Below, piece after piece: positions 56,894 to 64,000 of a stretch of DNA of 64,000 bases. Position numbers and translations under genes: made by a program. The notes under the pieces are model-generated. The model was not told the origin of the DNA. It saw only the letters and a list, made by a program, of their open reading frames with translations, and made no database searches. The stretch is taken from assembly GCA_038198775.1 (NCBI GenBank), contig JBBPZV010000017.1:124001-188000 (forward strand). Direction: 5' to 3'. Origin of the DNA: JACCYJ01 sp038198775 (GTDB taxonomy: Bacteria > Actinomycetota > Actinomycetes > Propionibacteriales > Nocardioidaceae). How positions within the stretch are numbered: the first letter of the stretch is position 1; every line of letters starts with the position of its first letter.

Positions 56894-58369
56894 TCATGGG
56901 CGTAGCTGAGCCTCCATCATCGCCTTGGCGATGGGCCCGGCCAGCCCGCCACCAGAGACATCGGTTCGGGCGACGCCGGTGGCGTCCTGGACGAAGACGG
57001 CCACCGCGATCTGCGGGTTCTTCGCCGGGGCGAACGAGACGAACCAGGCGTACGGCTTGCGCTTCGCCGACGACTGCGCCGTGCCCGTCTTGGCGGCGAC
57101 GGGAACACCGGGAATGGCCGCGGAACCTGCCGTCCCGTTGGTCACCACCGACTGCATCATCGTCGTCAGCTGCCCGGCGACTTCGGGGGAAACCGCCTCG
57201 TGCAGCCGCTCCGGGGTGGTCTGCTGGAGCACCTGCTGGTCGGGCGAGCGCAGCTGCGAGACGAGGTACGGCTTCATCACCGTGCCCGCGTTCGCGATCC
57301 CGGCGGCGACCATGGCCATCTGCAGTGGTGACGCCGCCACGTCGAACTGGCCGATGGCGCTCAGTGCCGTCTGCGACTCGTCCAGCGGGCTCGTTCCCGG
57401 CGGCGTGAACTGGCTGGTGGCCGTCGGCAGGTCGCCGATGAGGTTGCTGTCGCCGAAGCCGAAGGCCTCCGCCTGCCGGCGCAGCACCCCCTCCCCGAGG
57501 GTCCGGCCGACGTCTCCGAACGCCACGTTGCACGACACGTCCAACGCCTGGGTGAGGGTGATCTTGGGGGCACCGCAGCTGCCGCCGCTCTCGTTGTGCA
57601 GCTGGTAGCCGCTGTCCTTGAAGGTCAGGGTCGAGCCGCCGTTCACCAGCGTGTCGGGCCGGAAGCCGTTGGACAGCGCCGCGGCCGCCGTCACCAGCTT
57701 GAACGTGGAGCCCGGGGGGAAGATCTCGTTGCGGCTGCGGTCGAGCAGCGGGTTGCGGCGGTCCTTGCTGAGCTGCCTCCAGGCCTTCTTGACGGCGCCG
57801 AAGCGGTGACTGGCCAGCGAGTTCGGGTTGTAGCTCGGCAGGCTCACCATCGCCAAGACCGCGCCGGTCGCGGGGTCGAGTGCGACGGCGGCACCACTGC
57901 TGGCGCCGGGCAGGCGCTTCAGCCCGTCGTACGCCGCCCGCTGCACCCGCGGGTTGATGGTCAGCGTCACGCTTCCGCCGTTCGGCTGCTGGTTGCCCAC
58001 CAGGTCGATGACCCGGTTCACGAACAGCCGTGGGTCGCTGCCGGACAAGACGTCGTTCTCGGCCTGCTCGATCCCGCTGGAGCCGTAGAGGTAGGAGTAG
58101 TAGCCGGTGATGTTGGCGTAGCGCCGCCCATGCGCGTACGTCCGTTGGTAGGTGAACTCGTCGTTGCTCTTGACGCTCTCCGCGATCGGCTGGCCGCCCA
58201 CCAGGATCGGCCCACGGTCACGGGAGAACTCGTCGTTGAGCACCCGGCGGTTTCCTGGGTGGGAGTTCAGTGCGTCGGCGTGGATGAACTGCACGTAGTT
58301 GACGTTGACCAACAGTGCCACGAACATCAGCATGCAGCCGATGGCCATCACCCGGATCGGCCGGTTCAT
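56894..58369 (-). CDS. pbpA: penicillin-binding protein A (class B transpeptidase)
   Basis: This peptidoglycan transpeptidase partners with RodA. The 491-residue product starts at an ATG overlapping the rodA stop. It has an N-terminal helix (VMAIGCMLMFVALLVNVNYV) and a dimerisation domain (NRRVLNDEFSRDRGPILVGG). The transpeptidase domain has PPGSTFKL (Ser-x-x-Lys), SCN in VSCNVAFGDVG, and AAKTGTAQS. It lies 24 bases before pknB. Confidence 0.96.
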   Translation of the reverse strand: MNRPIRVMAIGCMLMFVALLVNVNYVQFIHADALNSHPGNRRVLNDEFSRDRGPILVGGQPIAESVKSNDEFTYQRTYAHGRRYANITGYYSYLYGSSGIEQAENDVLSGSDPRLFVNRVIDLVGNQQPNGGSVTLTINPRVQRAAYDGLKRLPGASSGAAVALDPATGAVLAMVSLPSYNPNSLASHRFGAVKKAWRQLSKDRRNPLLDRSRNEIFPPGSTFKLVTAAAALSNGFRPDTLVNGGSTLTFKDSGYQLHNESGGSCGAPKITLTQALDVSCNVAFGDVGRTLGEGVLRRQAEAFGFGDSNLIGDLPTATSQFTPPGTSPLDESQTALSAIGQFDVAASPLQMAMVAAGIANAGTVMKPYLVSQLRSPDQQVLQQTTPERLHEAVSPEVAGQLTTMMQSVVTNGTAGSAAIPGVPVAAKTGTAQSSAKRKPYAWFVSFAPAKNPQIAVAVFVQDATGVARTDVSGGGLAGPIAKAMMEAQLRP

Positions 58370-59763
58370 CGCGTTCTCAGCACGGTGGTGGCGTCCTCGG
58401 AGTCCAGCGGCAGGACTTGTGGGGCGGGACGCCGGGACTGGTCGCTGATCCGCAGCAGCAGCGCGATGATCGCCCAGTTGGAGACCAGCGACGACCCCCC
58501 GTACGACAAGAACGGTGTCGTCAGCCCGGTCAACGGGATGAGCTCGGTGACCCCGCCGATCACGACGAACACCTGGATCGCGAACGAGACCGCGAGCCCG
58601 GTGGCGATGAGCTTGCCGAACGTGTCGCGACACACCAACGCTGTCCGCAGGCCCCGCTCGACGATCAGCGCGTAGACGACGATGATCGCCATCAGCCCGG
58701 CCAGCCCAAGCTCCTCGCCCAACGAGGTGGCGATGAAGTCCGAGTAGGAGAACGGCGTCAGCATCGGGTCCCCCATGCCGAGGCCGCGACCGAGCAAGCC
58801 GCCGTAGGCCAAGCCGTACTGTCCCTGGATGATCTGGTAGTAAGTGTCGGGGCGGCTGAACGGGTCCAACCAGCCCTGCACCCGAAGCTGCACGTGGCCG
58901 AAGCTCAGATAGCTGAAGTAGGCGCCGGCAGCAAAAAGCAGGGCGCCCACCATGAGCCATCCGGGGCGTTCGGTGGCGACGTACAGCATGACCACGAACA
59001 GCCCGAAGAAGAGCAGGGACGAGCCCAGGTCGCGCTGGAAGACGAGCACCCCGAGGCTCAGCAGCCACGCCACCAGCACGGGTCCCAGGTCGCGCCCGCG
59101 AGGGAGGTCGACGCCGAGCAGGCGCCGTCCGGCCAGCGCCAAGGCGTCGCGCTTGACGACGAGATATCCGGCGAAGAACAGCACCAGGCAGATCTTGGCT
59201 ACCTCGCCGGGCTGGAAGCTGAGCGGTCCCAGGCGAACCCAGATGCGGGCGCCGTTGATGTTGAGGCCGATCCCGGGCAGCATCGGCAGCAAGAGCAGCA
59301 AGATCGCCAGCAGCCCGAACGTGTACGTGAAGGCCTGCAGCCGGCGGTGGTCTCGGACGACGACGAGGACCGCCACGAAGACCGTGACGCCTACTGCGGT
59401 CCACGTCAGCTGCGCCCCGGCAAAGGGACCGGAGTCCGAGCCGAGCTCTGCGAACCCCAGGTCGATGCGGTGGATCATCGCGAGGCCGAGTCCGTTGAGC
59501 ACGACGACCAACGGCAGCAGGACCGGATCGGCATATGGTGCGAGCCACCTCACGACGACGTGGGCGAGCAGGGCCATCAGTGCCAGGCCGCCGCCCAGCA
59601 GGTAGACGTCGGTGGGGATCTCACCGGAGACTCCGAGCCCGACGGCGACGTAGGCCGCGAGTCCGACGACCAGCCCGAGCAGCAGCAACAGCAGCTCTGC
59701 GCCGCGCCGCTTGCGGGGAGCCACGCCGCCGCTCACCGCGATGGCTCCGGAGAACGCGCTCAT
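58366..59763 (-). CDS. rodA: SEDS-family peptidoglycan polymerase (RodA/FtsW type)
   Basis: SEDS proteins polymerise glycan strands from lipid II. The 465-residue polytopic protein has about twelve helices, with NINGARIWVRLGPLSFQPGE, VAKICLVLFFAGYLV, FQRDLGSSLLFFGLFVVML, TSLGEELGLAGLMAIIVVYA and FLSYGGSSLVSNWAIIALLL. RodA rather than FtsW is chosen from linkage to pbpA and pstP. Start ATG overlaps the pstP stop. Confidence 0.95.
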   Translation of the reverse strand: MSAFSGAIAVSGGVAPRKRRGAELLLLLLGLVVGLAAYVAVGLGVSGEIPTDVYLLGGGLALMALLAHVVVRWLAPYADPVLLPLVVVLNGLGLAMIHRIDLGFAELGSDSGPFAGAQLTWTAVGVTVFVAVLVVVRDHRRLQAFTYTFGLLAILLLLLPMLPGIGLNINGARIWVRLGPLSFQPGEVAKICLVLFFAGYLVVKRDALALAGRRLLGVDLPRGRDLGPVLVAWLLSLGVLVFQRDLGSSLLFFGLFVVMLYVATERPGWLMVGALLFAAGAYFSYLSFGHVQLRVQGWLDPFSRPDTYYQIIQGQYGLAYGGLLGRGLGMGDPMLTPFSYSDFIATSLGEELGLAGLMAIIVVYALIVERGLRTALVCRDTFGKLIATGLAVSFAIQVFVVIGGVTELIPLTGLTTPFLSYGGSSLVSNWAIIALLLRISDQSRRPAPQVLPLDSEDATTVLRTR

Positions 59764-61142
59764 CGTTGCCGGCCCTGGTGGTGCCGCCGGTGCCTTGGCG
59801 GGGAGTGGGTGCGGCGGGGGGCCGCGGTCGCAGAGGCCGTCGGCGCCGGGGATGCGGGCGGGTTCGTCGTTCGACGCGTGGTGCTTTCGGGGCAGCCGGT
59901 GCCGGTGCCGGCCGCCGTGCCCTGACCGCTGGCGCACTGCCGGGCGTCCACCTGCAGCTGGGCAACCGTGGTGCGGGCGGCCGCGAGGCTGTTCGCCGTG
60001 ATGCCCGCCTCGACCTGACCCCGCTGGTAGGCCGGAAGCTGGTCGATCGCGACGTCGTACTGCTCGTAGAGGGAGTCGAGGTCGATGCCCGGGATGTGCT
60101 GGTCGATGCCTCGATAGATGGCGACCTTGCCGTCGGCCGCTCCCACGTAGTACTGACCCTGGGTCCACTGGTAGGTGAGCCAGCCGCCCGTGACCAGGAC
60201 GGCCAGCACCACCGCCACAGCGGCCAGCCGGCGAAGCCAGGCGAAGCGGCTGGGTGGCTGGGGTGCGTAACGCAGCTCCTCGGGGTCGGCCGGGCCGTCC
60301 GCTTCGGCGTCTGCGGCGCCGAGCTGTACGGCGGGGGTGATCGACGTGTCCTGGTTCCGGTCCCTGGGCCGGGCCTGTTCGGCGGCGGCACCGACCAGCA
60401 TCGGCGGCTGGTTCGCCGCCGGCGCTTCCTCCTCGACGGCCTCGGCGACCACGCAGGTGACGTTGTCGCTGGTCTCGGCATCCAGAGCGGCCTCGACCAG
60501 TCCCAGGGCGGCGGCGTCGACGGTCTCGGCTGCGAGCAGTCGGGCGATCGCTTCGTCTTCGACGAAGCCGCTCAACCCGTCACTGCACAGCAACAGCCGG
60601 TCACCGGCGCTCAGCGTCAGCAGCTGGAGGTCCGGGTCGATGTCGTGTCGTCCGTCGAGCACCTGCAAGATCAGCGACCGGTGGGGGTGAACGCGTGCTT
60701 CGGCGCTGCTGATACGTCCCTCGTCGACGAGTGTCTGCACGAACGTGTGGTCGTGGGTGAGCTGGGTCAGCTCGTTGTCTCGCAGCAGGTACGCCCGGGA
60801 GTCACCCACGTGGGCGAGGCCCGCCGTTCCGCCGTCGGCGAGGACCGCAGTCAAGGTGGTCGCCATGCCCTCGACGCTGCGATCGGCTTCCACGATCTCC
60901 GCCAGCTTGTCGTTGGCGCGTTGTAGCGCGCCGGCCAGCGCTCCCAACAGGTCCTCCGGCGCAGGGGCGTCGAGCCGGCGGACCGCACCGACCGCCGTCG
61001 CGGACGCCACGTCGCCAGCTGGGCCGCCGCCCATGCCGTCGGCGACCATCAGCAGCCGGGCGCTGGCGTAGCCGGAGTCCTGGTTGTTGCGACGCAGCCG
61101 CCCGAGGTCGGACAGTGCCGAGAAGCGAAGGAGGATCGCCAT
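59760..61142 (-). CDS. pstP: PP2C-family Ser/Thr phosphatase PstP
   Basis: PstP reverses PknB phosphorylation. The 460-residue protein has the PP2C metal site in LMVADGMGGGPAGDVASA, with VGDSRAYLLRDNELTQLTHDH, LLLCSDGLSGFV and ETSDNVTCVVAE. An acidic linker and one helix (LAAVAVVLAVLVTGGWLTYQW) at about residue 310 follow. The external part of roughly 130 residues has YYVGAADGKVAIYRGIDQH. The Arg/His/Pro-rich tail is longer than usual. Confidence 0.95.
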   Translation of the reverse strand: MAILLRFSALSDLGRLRRNNQDSGYASARLLMVADGMGGGPAGDVASATAVGAVRRLDAPAPEDLLGALAGALQRANDKLAEIVEADRSVEGMATTLTAVLADGGTAGLAHVGDSRAYLLRDNELTQLTHDHTFVQTLVDEGRISSAEARVHPHRSLILQVLDGRHDIDPDLQLLTLSAGDRLLLCSDGLSGFVEDEAIARLLAAETVDAAALGLVEAALDAETSDNVTCVVAEAVEEEAPAANQPPMLVGAAAEQARPRDRNQDTSITPAVQLGAADAEADGPADPEELRYAPQPPSRFAWLRRLAAVAVVLAVLVTGGWLTYQWTQGQYYVGAADGKVAIYRGIDQHIPGIDLDSLYEQYDVAIDQLPAYQRGQVEAGITANSLAAARTTVAQLQVDARQCASGQGTAAGTGTGCPESTTRRTTNPPASPAPTASATAAPRRTHSPPRHRRHHQGRQR

Positions 61143-61148
61143 CGGTCG

Positions 61149-61625
61149 CTACCGCTGCAGCTCGACGACGGTCTTGCCGAGGCGTACCGGAGTGCCCACC
61201 GAGATGGGGACCGGCGTGGTGACCCGCTGGCTGCCGAGGTAGGTGCCGTTCGTCGAGCCGAGGTCCTCGACGAACCACTGCTCACCGTTGGTCGCGATCC
61301 TGGCGTGCCGGGTGGAGACGTAGTCGTCGTCGACGCGCAGTGCCGCGTCTGTTCCGCGTCCGATCACCAGGGGACCGCCGTCCAGTGCGACCGTCTGCCC
61401 GGAGTTTGGCCCCTCGGTGACCGCGAGCGCGCGCGGCACATTGCGGGCCGTGCGCGCGGCCCTCGGCTGCCGGACCGGTTTGGCGGGCCTCGCCGGTTTG
61501 GCACGCGCCGTCTCGACCCGGGCGCCGAAGATGTCGGATCGGATCACCGAGACCGCAGACAGCACGAACAGCCACAGCACGGCCAGGAAGGCCAGCTTGA
61601 TCAGCGTCAGCGTCAGCTCCGACAC
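61149..61625 (-). CDS. fhaB: FHA-domain protein FhaB (FipA)
   Basis: This is a membrane-anchored phosphothreonine-binding protein of the kinase cluster. The 158-residue protein has one N-terminal helix (LIKLAFLAVLWLFVLSAVSV), a basic linker and an FHA domain with PLVIGRGTDAALRVDDDYVS, TRHARI and EDLGSTNGTYL, containing the Arg, Ser, His and Asn that bind phosphothreonine. In relatives it links PknB signalling to division. It lies 6 bases before pstP. Confidence 0.95.
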   Translation of the reverse strand: MSELTLTLIKLAFLAVLWLFVLSAVSVIRSDIFGARVETARAKPARPAKPVRQPRAARTARNVPRALAVTEGPNSGQTVALDGGPLVIGRGTDAALRVDDDYVSTRHARIATNGEQWFVEDLGSTNGTYLGSQRVTTPVPISVGTPVRLGKTVVELQR

Positions 61626-61631
61626 GGCTCG

Positions 61632-62363
61632 TCACGCCCCCTTGGCGTCGAGCCGCTGCGGGTCCCGTACCACCAAGGTGGTGTTGCCCACCACGATCTG
61701 TGACCCGTCCCGCAGCAGTGCCTGGTCGACCCGGCAGCCGTCCACGACGGTGCCGTTGGTTGACTCGAGGTCGACGGCGCGGACGCTGATCCGGCCCCCC
61801 TGCGTCTCCACCCGGATCTCGACGTGGCGGCGAGACACCCCCGGATCGCTGATCCGCAGGTCGGCCTCGCTGCCACGCCCGACCACCAGCCCCGGCTCGG
61901 CGACCGGATGCCGCATCCCGTTGACCTCGATCACCACCGGCGCGGCGCGTACCGCGGTGTCGGTCAGTCGTTGGCCCGCACGCGGACCCACGCGGGCACT
62001 TGCCCTCCCCCGCACATGGAAGCGGCCCGTTGCCAGCTCCTCGTGGCGCTCGAAGCCGATCGCCAACGGGCCGGCGAGGGTGTAGCGCTGTTCGGCGACG
62101 TGGGATCGGACCATCTGACTGAGCTCGTGAGAGAGCGCCTCCCCGTACGGCGCCAGCCGGTCGTAGTCGGTGCCTGACAGCTCGACGGTGAAGCTGTTGG
62201 GCGCGAGCAACCGGTCCCGGGACACGATCTGCACGGAGTTGTCGATGTCACGCTGCAGCGCGGCGGCGATCTCCACCGGCTGGACGGCGCTGCGGAAGAC
62301 GCGGGCGAAGGCTCCGGTCACGGCCTGTTCGAGGCGTTGCTCGAAGCGGTGCAGCACCCCCAA
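61632..62363 (-). CDS. fhaA: FHA-domain protein FhaA with DUF3662 domain
   Basis: The 243-residue protein begins MGVLHRFEQRLEQAVTGAFA, the DUF3662 domain (to about 130), and ends with an FHA domain: GLVVGRGSEADLRISDPGVS, RRHVEI and DLESTNGTVVDG. The linker between them is short; mycobacterial FhaA is more than 500 residues with a long disordered linker. FhaA binds the phosphorylated pseudokinase of MviN in mycobacteria, and the equivalent pseudokinase here is encoded at 24493-26142. It is the first gene of the leftward kinase operon. Confidence 0.95.
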   Translation of the reverse strand: MGVLHRFEQRLEQAVTGAFARVFRSAVQPVEIAAALQRDIDNSVQIVSRDRLLAPNSFTVELSGTDYDRLAPYGEALSHELSQMVRSHVAEQRYTLAGPLAIGFERHEELATGRFHVRGRASARVGPRAGQRLTDTAVRAAPVVIEVNGMRHPVAEPGLVVGRGSEADLRISDPGVSRRHVEIRVETQGGRISVRAVDLESTNGTVVDGCRVDQALLRDGSQIVVGNTTLVVRDPQRLDAKGA

Positions 62364-62569
62364 GGCGCTGACCTCCTCTCGCTTCCAGCGGCGTGCGGCC
62401 GGCCCGGAACGCCTGCTGCGGATGGTATCGGGCCAGTTCGAGCCGAGCGCCGAGCCGCGGCCGCTGGGCCGGGTTGAAGACGTCGTTTCTACCCCTGTCA
62501 GCGCAGGTCAGCGGGGTAGTGGCGGCCGCCGCTGCCGTGGCCGTCGCGTGTTAGGCTGCCGCGGCGGTG

Positions 62570-62656
62570 GCGCGAGTGGCGGAATAGGCAGACGCGCACG
62601 GTTCAGGTCCGTGTGCCCGAGAGGGCGTGGGGGTTCAACTCCCCCCTCGCGCACCA
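62570..62656 (+). tRNA. tRNA-Leu(CAG)
   Basis: The acceptor arm GCGCGAG pairs with CTCGCGC, the anticodon loop TTCAGGT gives CAG, and a long variable arm (class II) is present. The 3' CCA is encoded, unlike in the tRNA-Ile and tRNA-Ala genes above. It is divergent from fhaA and marks the end of the conserved block. Confidence 0.96.
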
Positions 62657-62690
62657 CCCAGACCCGGGCCTGACCTGGGGCTTTGTCCTT
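62657..62690 (+). terminator. possible terminator of tRNA-Leu
   Basis: CCCAG (62657-62661) can pair with CTGGG (62675-62679), with further GC pairing inside, followed by T-rich CTTTGTCCTTTT. The stem is short and the pairing ambiguous. Confidence 0.35.
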
Positions 62691-62727
62691 TTCCGGGCCT
62701 GTTGCCCCGAGGTAGCACGGTGGTCAC

Positions 62728-62946
62728 CGGATCGAATGGAACGAGCACAATCTCGACCACGCGACCAGGAGACTCACCGCCGCAGAGATCGAGCAGGCGA
62801 TCTGGGACTCGGGTCGGATGGTCCCTCACCGGGAGCACCCCAGTCGGACCCTGTTCCGGTCGGTGACTGACGGCGGAAGTCCGCCGTGGTCATCGTCGAG
62901 ATCGTCGACGACGGACGTACGACCGATCACCGGACGAGGCGTGACG
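62728..62946 (+). pseudogene. remnant of a BrnT-like (small RelE/DUF4258-type) toxin gene
   Basis: One frame reads RIEWNEHNLDHATRRLTAAE, then IEQAIWDSGRMVPHREHPSR and TLFRSVTDGG, which resembles small toxin proteins that precede CopG-type antitoxins. No ATG, GTG or TTG opens this frame; an in-frame TAG lies at 62713-62715. After TDGG the expected hydrophobic strand (SAVVIVEIVDDG) continues in another frame, and the terminal VRPITGRG returns to the first. At least two further single-base shifts are therefore needed. It is either a decayed toxin or a stretch with sequencing errors. Confidence 0.5.
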
Positions 62947-63260
62947 ATGGTGAAGAAGAAGACCGAGGCCAAGTCTGCGGACTATTACAACGAGACCAAG
63001 GAGCTGTCGGAGTTCGACAACGAGAACGCGCTGCCCGTCACGGCGAACCGGTCGGTCACGATCTCGGTGCGGTTCTCCGATGAGGAGCTCGCGGAGCTTC
63101 GTGCCCGTGCCGAGCAAGCCGGCGTCAAGGTCACCTCGTTCATCCGCGCGGCCGCGCTGAATCAGCGAGCCCGGTTGACCGAGCCGCACTCGGCGAGCTT
63201 GCCCGGGACCTGGAGCAGCGCGCCCACCAGGTCGCCGAGTTCGTGGCTCGCGGCGCGTAA
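62947..63260 (+). pseudogene. CopG/ribbon-helix-helix antitoxin-like gene with a frame break
   Basis: The ATG at 62947 starts MVKKKTEAKSADYYNETKEL, with a DNA-binding ribbon-helix-helix core (SVTISVRFSDEELAELRARA, then EQAGVKVTSFIRAAAL). At about 63169-63174 (GCCCGG) the likely original frame is lost. One added C would continue as PVDRAALGELARDLEQRAHQ followed by VAEFVARGA and a TAA at 63258-63260, a typical end for this family. As written, the frame instead ends at 63285 with 112 residues and an unrelated Ser/Arg-rich tail. The toxin-like partner just upstream is also broken. Confidence 0.6.
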
Positions 63261-63377
63261 CTCACGAGGACGCCAACGCCGCTGATTTGGGCCGCTACGG
63301 CTCAGCGCAGCTGAGCGCCAGCGTGGTCAGGCGCCGCCCGGTGGCGCCGACGGAACCGGGTGCGCGAGACTGCCTCG

Positions 63378-64000
63378 ATGTCTGCCGAGTACGCTCAGAC
63401 CGACCGCTTCCGCGGTGGCCGCATCCACCTGTGCGAACTTGCTGGCCTCGAGATCCGCGATTGTGAGGTCAGCGGTCTGAAGATCGTCGACTGCTATGGG
63501 AGCGACGTCTATCTCGGTGGCGACTTCGAGCGTGTCGTCGTCAACGACGTCGACGTGACCGCCTATGTCGAGGCCCAGCTCGACCGGCAGCATCCCACGC
63601 GGGTGCTGGCGCGTGACGCCGCGTCCCCCGACGACTACCGGGCTGCTTGGCGTGCCATCGAGACGCTGTGGGAGGCGACGCTCGACCGCGCCAGGCTGTT
63701 GCCGGCGGCAAAGCTGCACGAGCGGGTCGACGGGGAGTGGTCGTTGGTCGAGACGCAACGTCACCTGCTGTTCGCCAGCGATGCTTGGCTCGGCAATGCC
63801 GTGCTCGAGGAGGCAGCGCCGTACCACCCGTTGGGCTTTCCTGCCGGTGGGATGCCGCCCGACGCGACGGCGAAGCTCGGGCTCACCGTCGAAGCCACCC
63901 CGACGCTCGACGAGGTACTCACGCCGCGGCTCGCCCGCATGGCCACGATGCGTCGCGTCATCGACGGGCTCACCGAGGCCGAGCTGGATCGGATATGCGG
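63378..64000 (+). CDS. DinB-family protein with pentapeptide-like N-terminus (3' end outside window)
   Basis: An open frame runs from ATG 63378 to the window end (at least 207 residues). The first 60 residues (FRGGRIHLCELAGLEIRDCE, then VSGLKIVDCYGSDVYLGGDF) resemble pentapeptide-type beta strands. From about residue 90 a DinB-like helical bundle appears (PDDYRAAWRAIETLWEATLD, then GEWSLVETQRHLLFASDAWLG, with the first metal-type His). DinB-superfamily proteins are metal-dependent thiol transferases or of unknown function; mycothiol use is possible in this host but is inference. The C-terminal motif lies outside the window. Confidence 0.75.
   Translation, partial: MSAEYAQTDRFRGGRIHLCELAGLEIRDCEVSGLKIVDCYGSDVYLGGDFERVVVNDVDVTAYVEAQLDRQHPTRVLARDAASPDDYRAAWRAIETLWEATLDRARLLPAAKLHERVDGEWSLVETQRHLLFASDAWLGNAVLEEAAPYHPLGFPAGGMPPDATAKLGLTVEATPTLDEVLTPRLARMATMRRVIDGLTEAELDRIC

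Noticed and set aside
58315..59925. A 536-codon plus-strand open frame opposite rodA and the 5' end of pbpA
   Set aside because: Its Arg/Asp/Gln-rich composition is typical of antisense shadows in high-GC DNA, and the opposite strand encodes a clear SEDS protein.

Overview
The window is the origin-of-replication region of a high-GC actinobacterial chromosome. Three things show this. The gene order rpmH-dnaA-oriC-dnaN-gnd-recF-DUF721-gyrB-gyrA is the actinobacterial one, with the gnd-type dehydrogenase between dnaN and recF. Actinobacterial families are present throughout: DUF6049, CrgA, DUF3566, DLW-39, the FhaA/FhaB/PASTA-kinase cluster, inositol-1-phosphate synthase and a mycothiol-type formaldehyde dehydrogenase. 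GTG starts and 4-base stop/start overlaps are very frequent. The order resembles Streptomyces and the Frankia-like orders more than Mycobacterium, but the genus cannot be named from sequence reading alone.

Layout. 1-5.1 kb: a truncated unknown gene, dnaB, a MATE exporter, and the rpsF-ssb-rpsR-rplI operon read leftward. 5.35-10.87 kb: an accessory block (SAM methyltransferase, MacB/FtsX-type ABC exporter, endonuclease IV, Erm-like rRNA methyltransferase), bounded by inverted copies of a dispersed repeat. 11.1-18.8 kb: cell-wall genes (FemX-like aminoacyltransferase, alanine-racemase-like protein, GT87-like membrane protein, class A PBP), then a PadR regulator and inositol-phosphate synthase. 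18.9-29.1 kb: CCA-adding enzyme, DUF6049, MurJ, a separate pseudokinase, SigM-like sigma factor, zinc anti-sigma, TrxB and TrxA. 29.1-34.2 kb, leftward: parB, parA, rsmG, jag, yidC, yidD, rnpA, rpmH, with two parS-like sites. 34.2-45.8 kb: dnaA, oriC, dnaN, gnd, recF, DUF721, gyrB, gyrA, DUF3566. 45.8-55 kb: tRNA-Ile, DLW-39, tRNA-Ala, an FTR1-like membrane protein, a mycothiol-linked dehydrogenase with its metallo-beta-lactamase partner, glyA, SURF1, ppiA, a rhomboid protease, crgA and DUF881. 55-62.4 kb, leftward: fhaA-fhaB-pstP-rodA-pbpA-pknB. 62.6-64 kb: tRNA-Leu, a frame-broken toxin-antitoxin remnant and a truncated DinB-family gene.

The genes form three linked programmes: replication initiation and segregation (DnaA, DnaN, DnaB, DUF721/DciA, gyrase, ParABS), envelope growth under Ser/Thr-kinase control (PknB, PstP, FhaA, FhaB, RodA, PbpA, MurJ with pseudokinase, CrgA), and thiol/redox balance (SigM/anti-sigma, TrxBA, mycothiol enzymes).

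Most of the window is conserved core. The parts that look least described are a four-copy family of dispersed intergenic repeats (5.2, 11.0, 18.9 and 50.3 kb), DnaA-box motifs outside oriC, a 22-bp tandem repeat that enters a coding sequence, the broken toxin-antitoxin pair, and several departures from standard gene content (no cwlM after trxA, no pknA or trpG by pknB, a cysteine-free S18). I did not find a convincing new multi-gene system.
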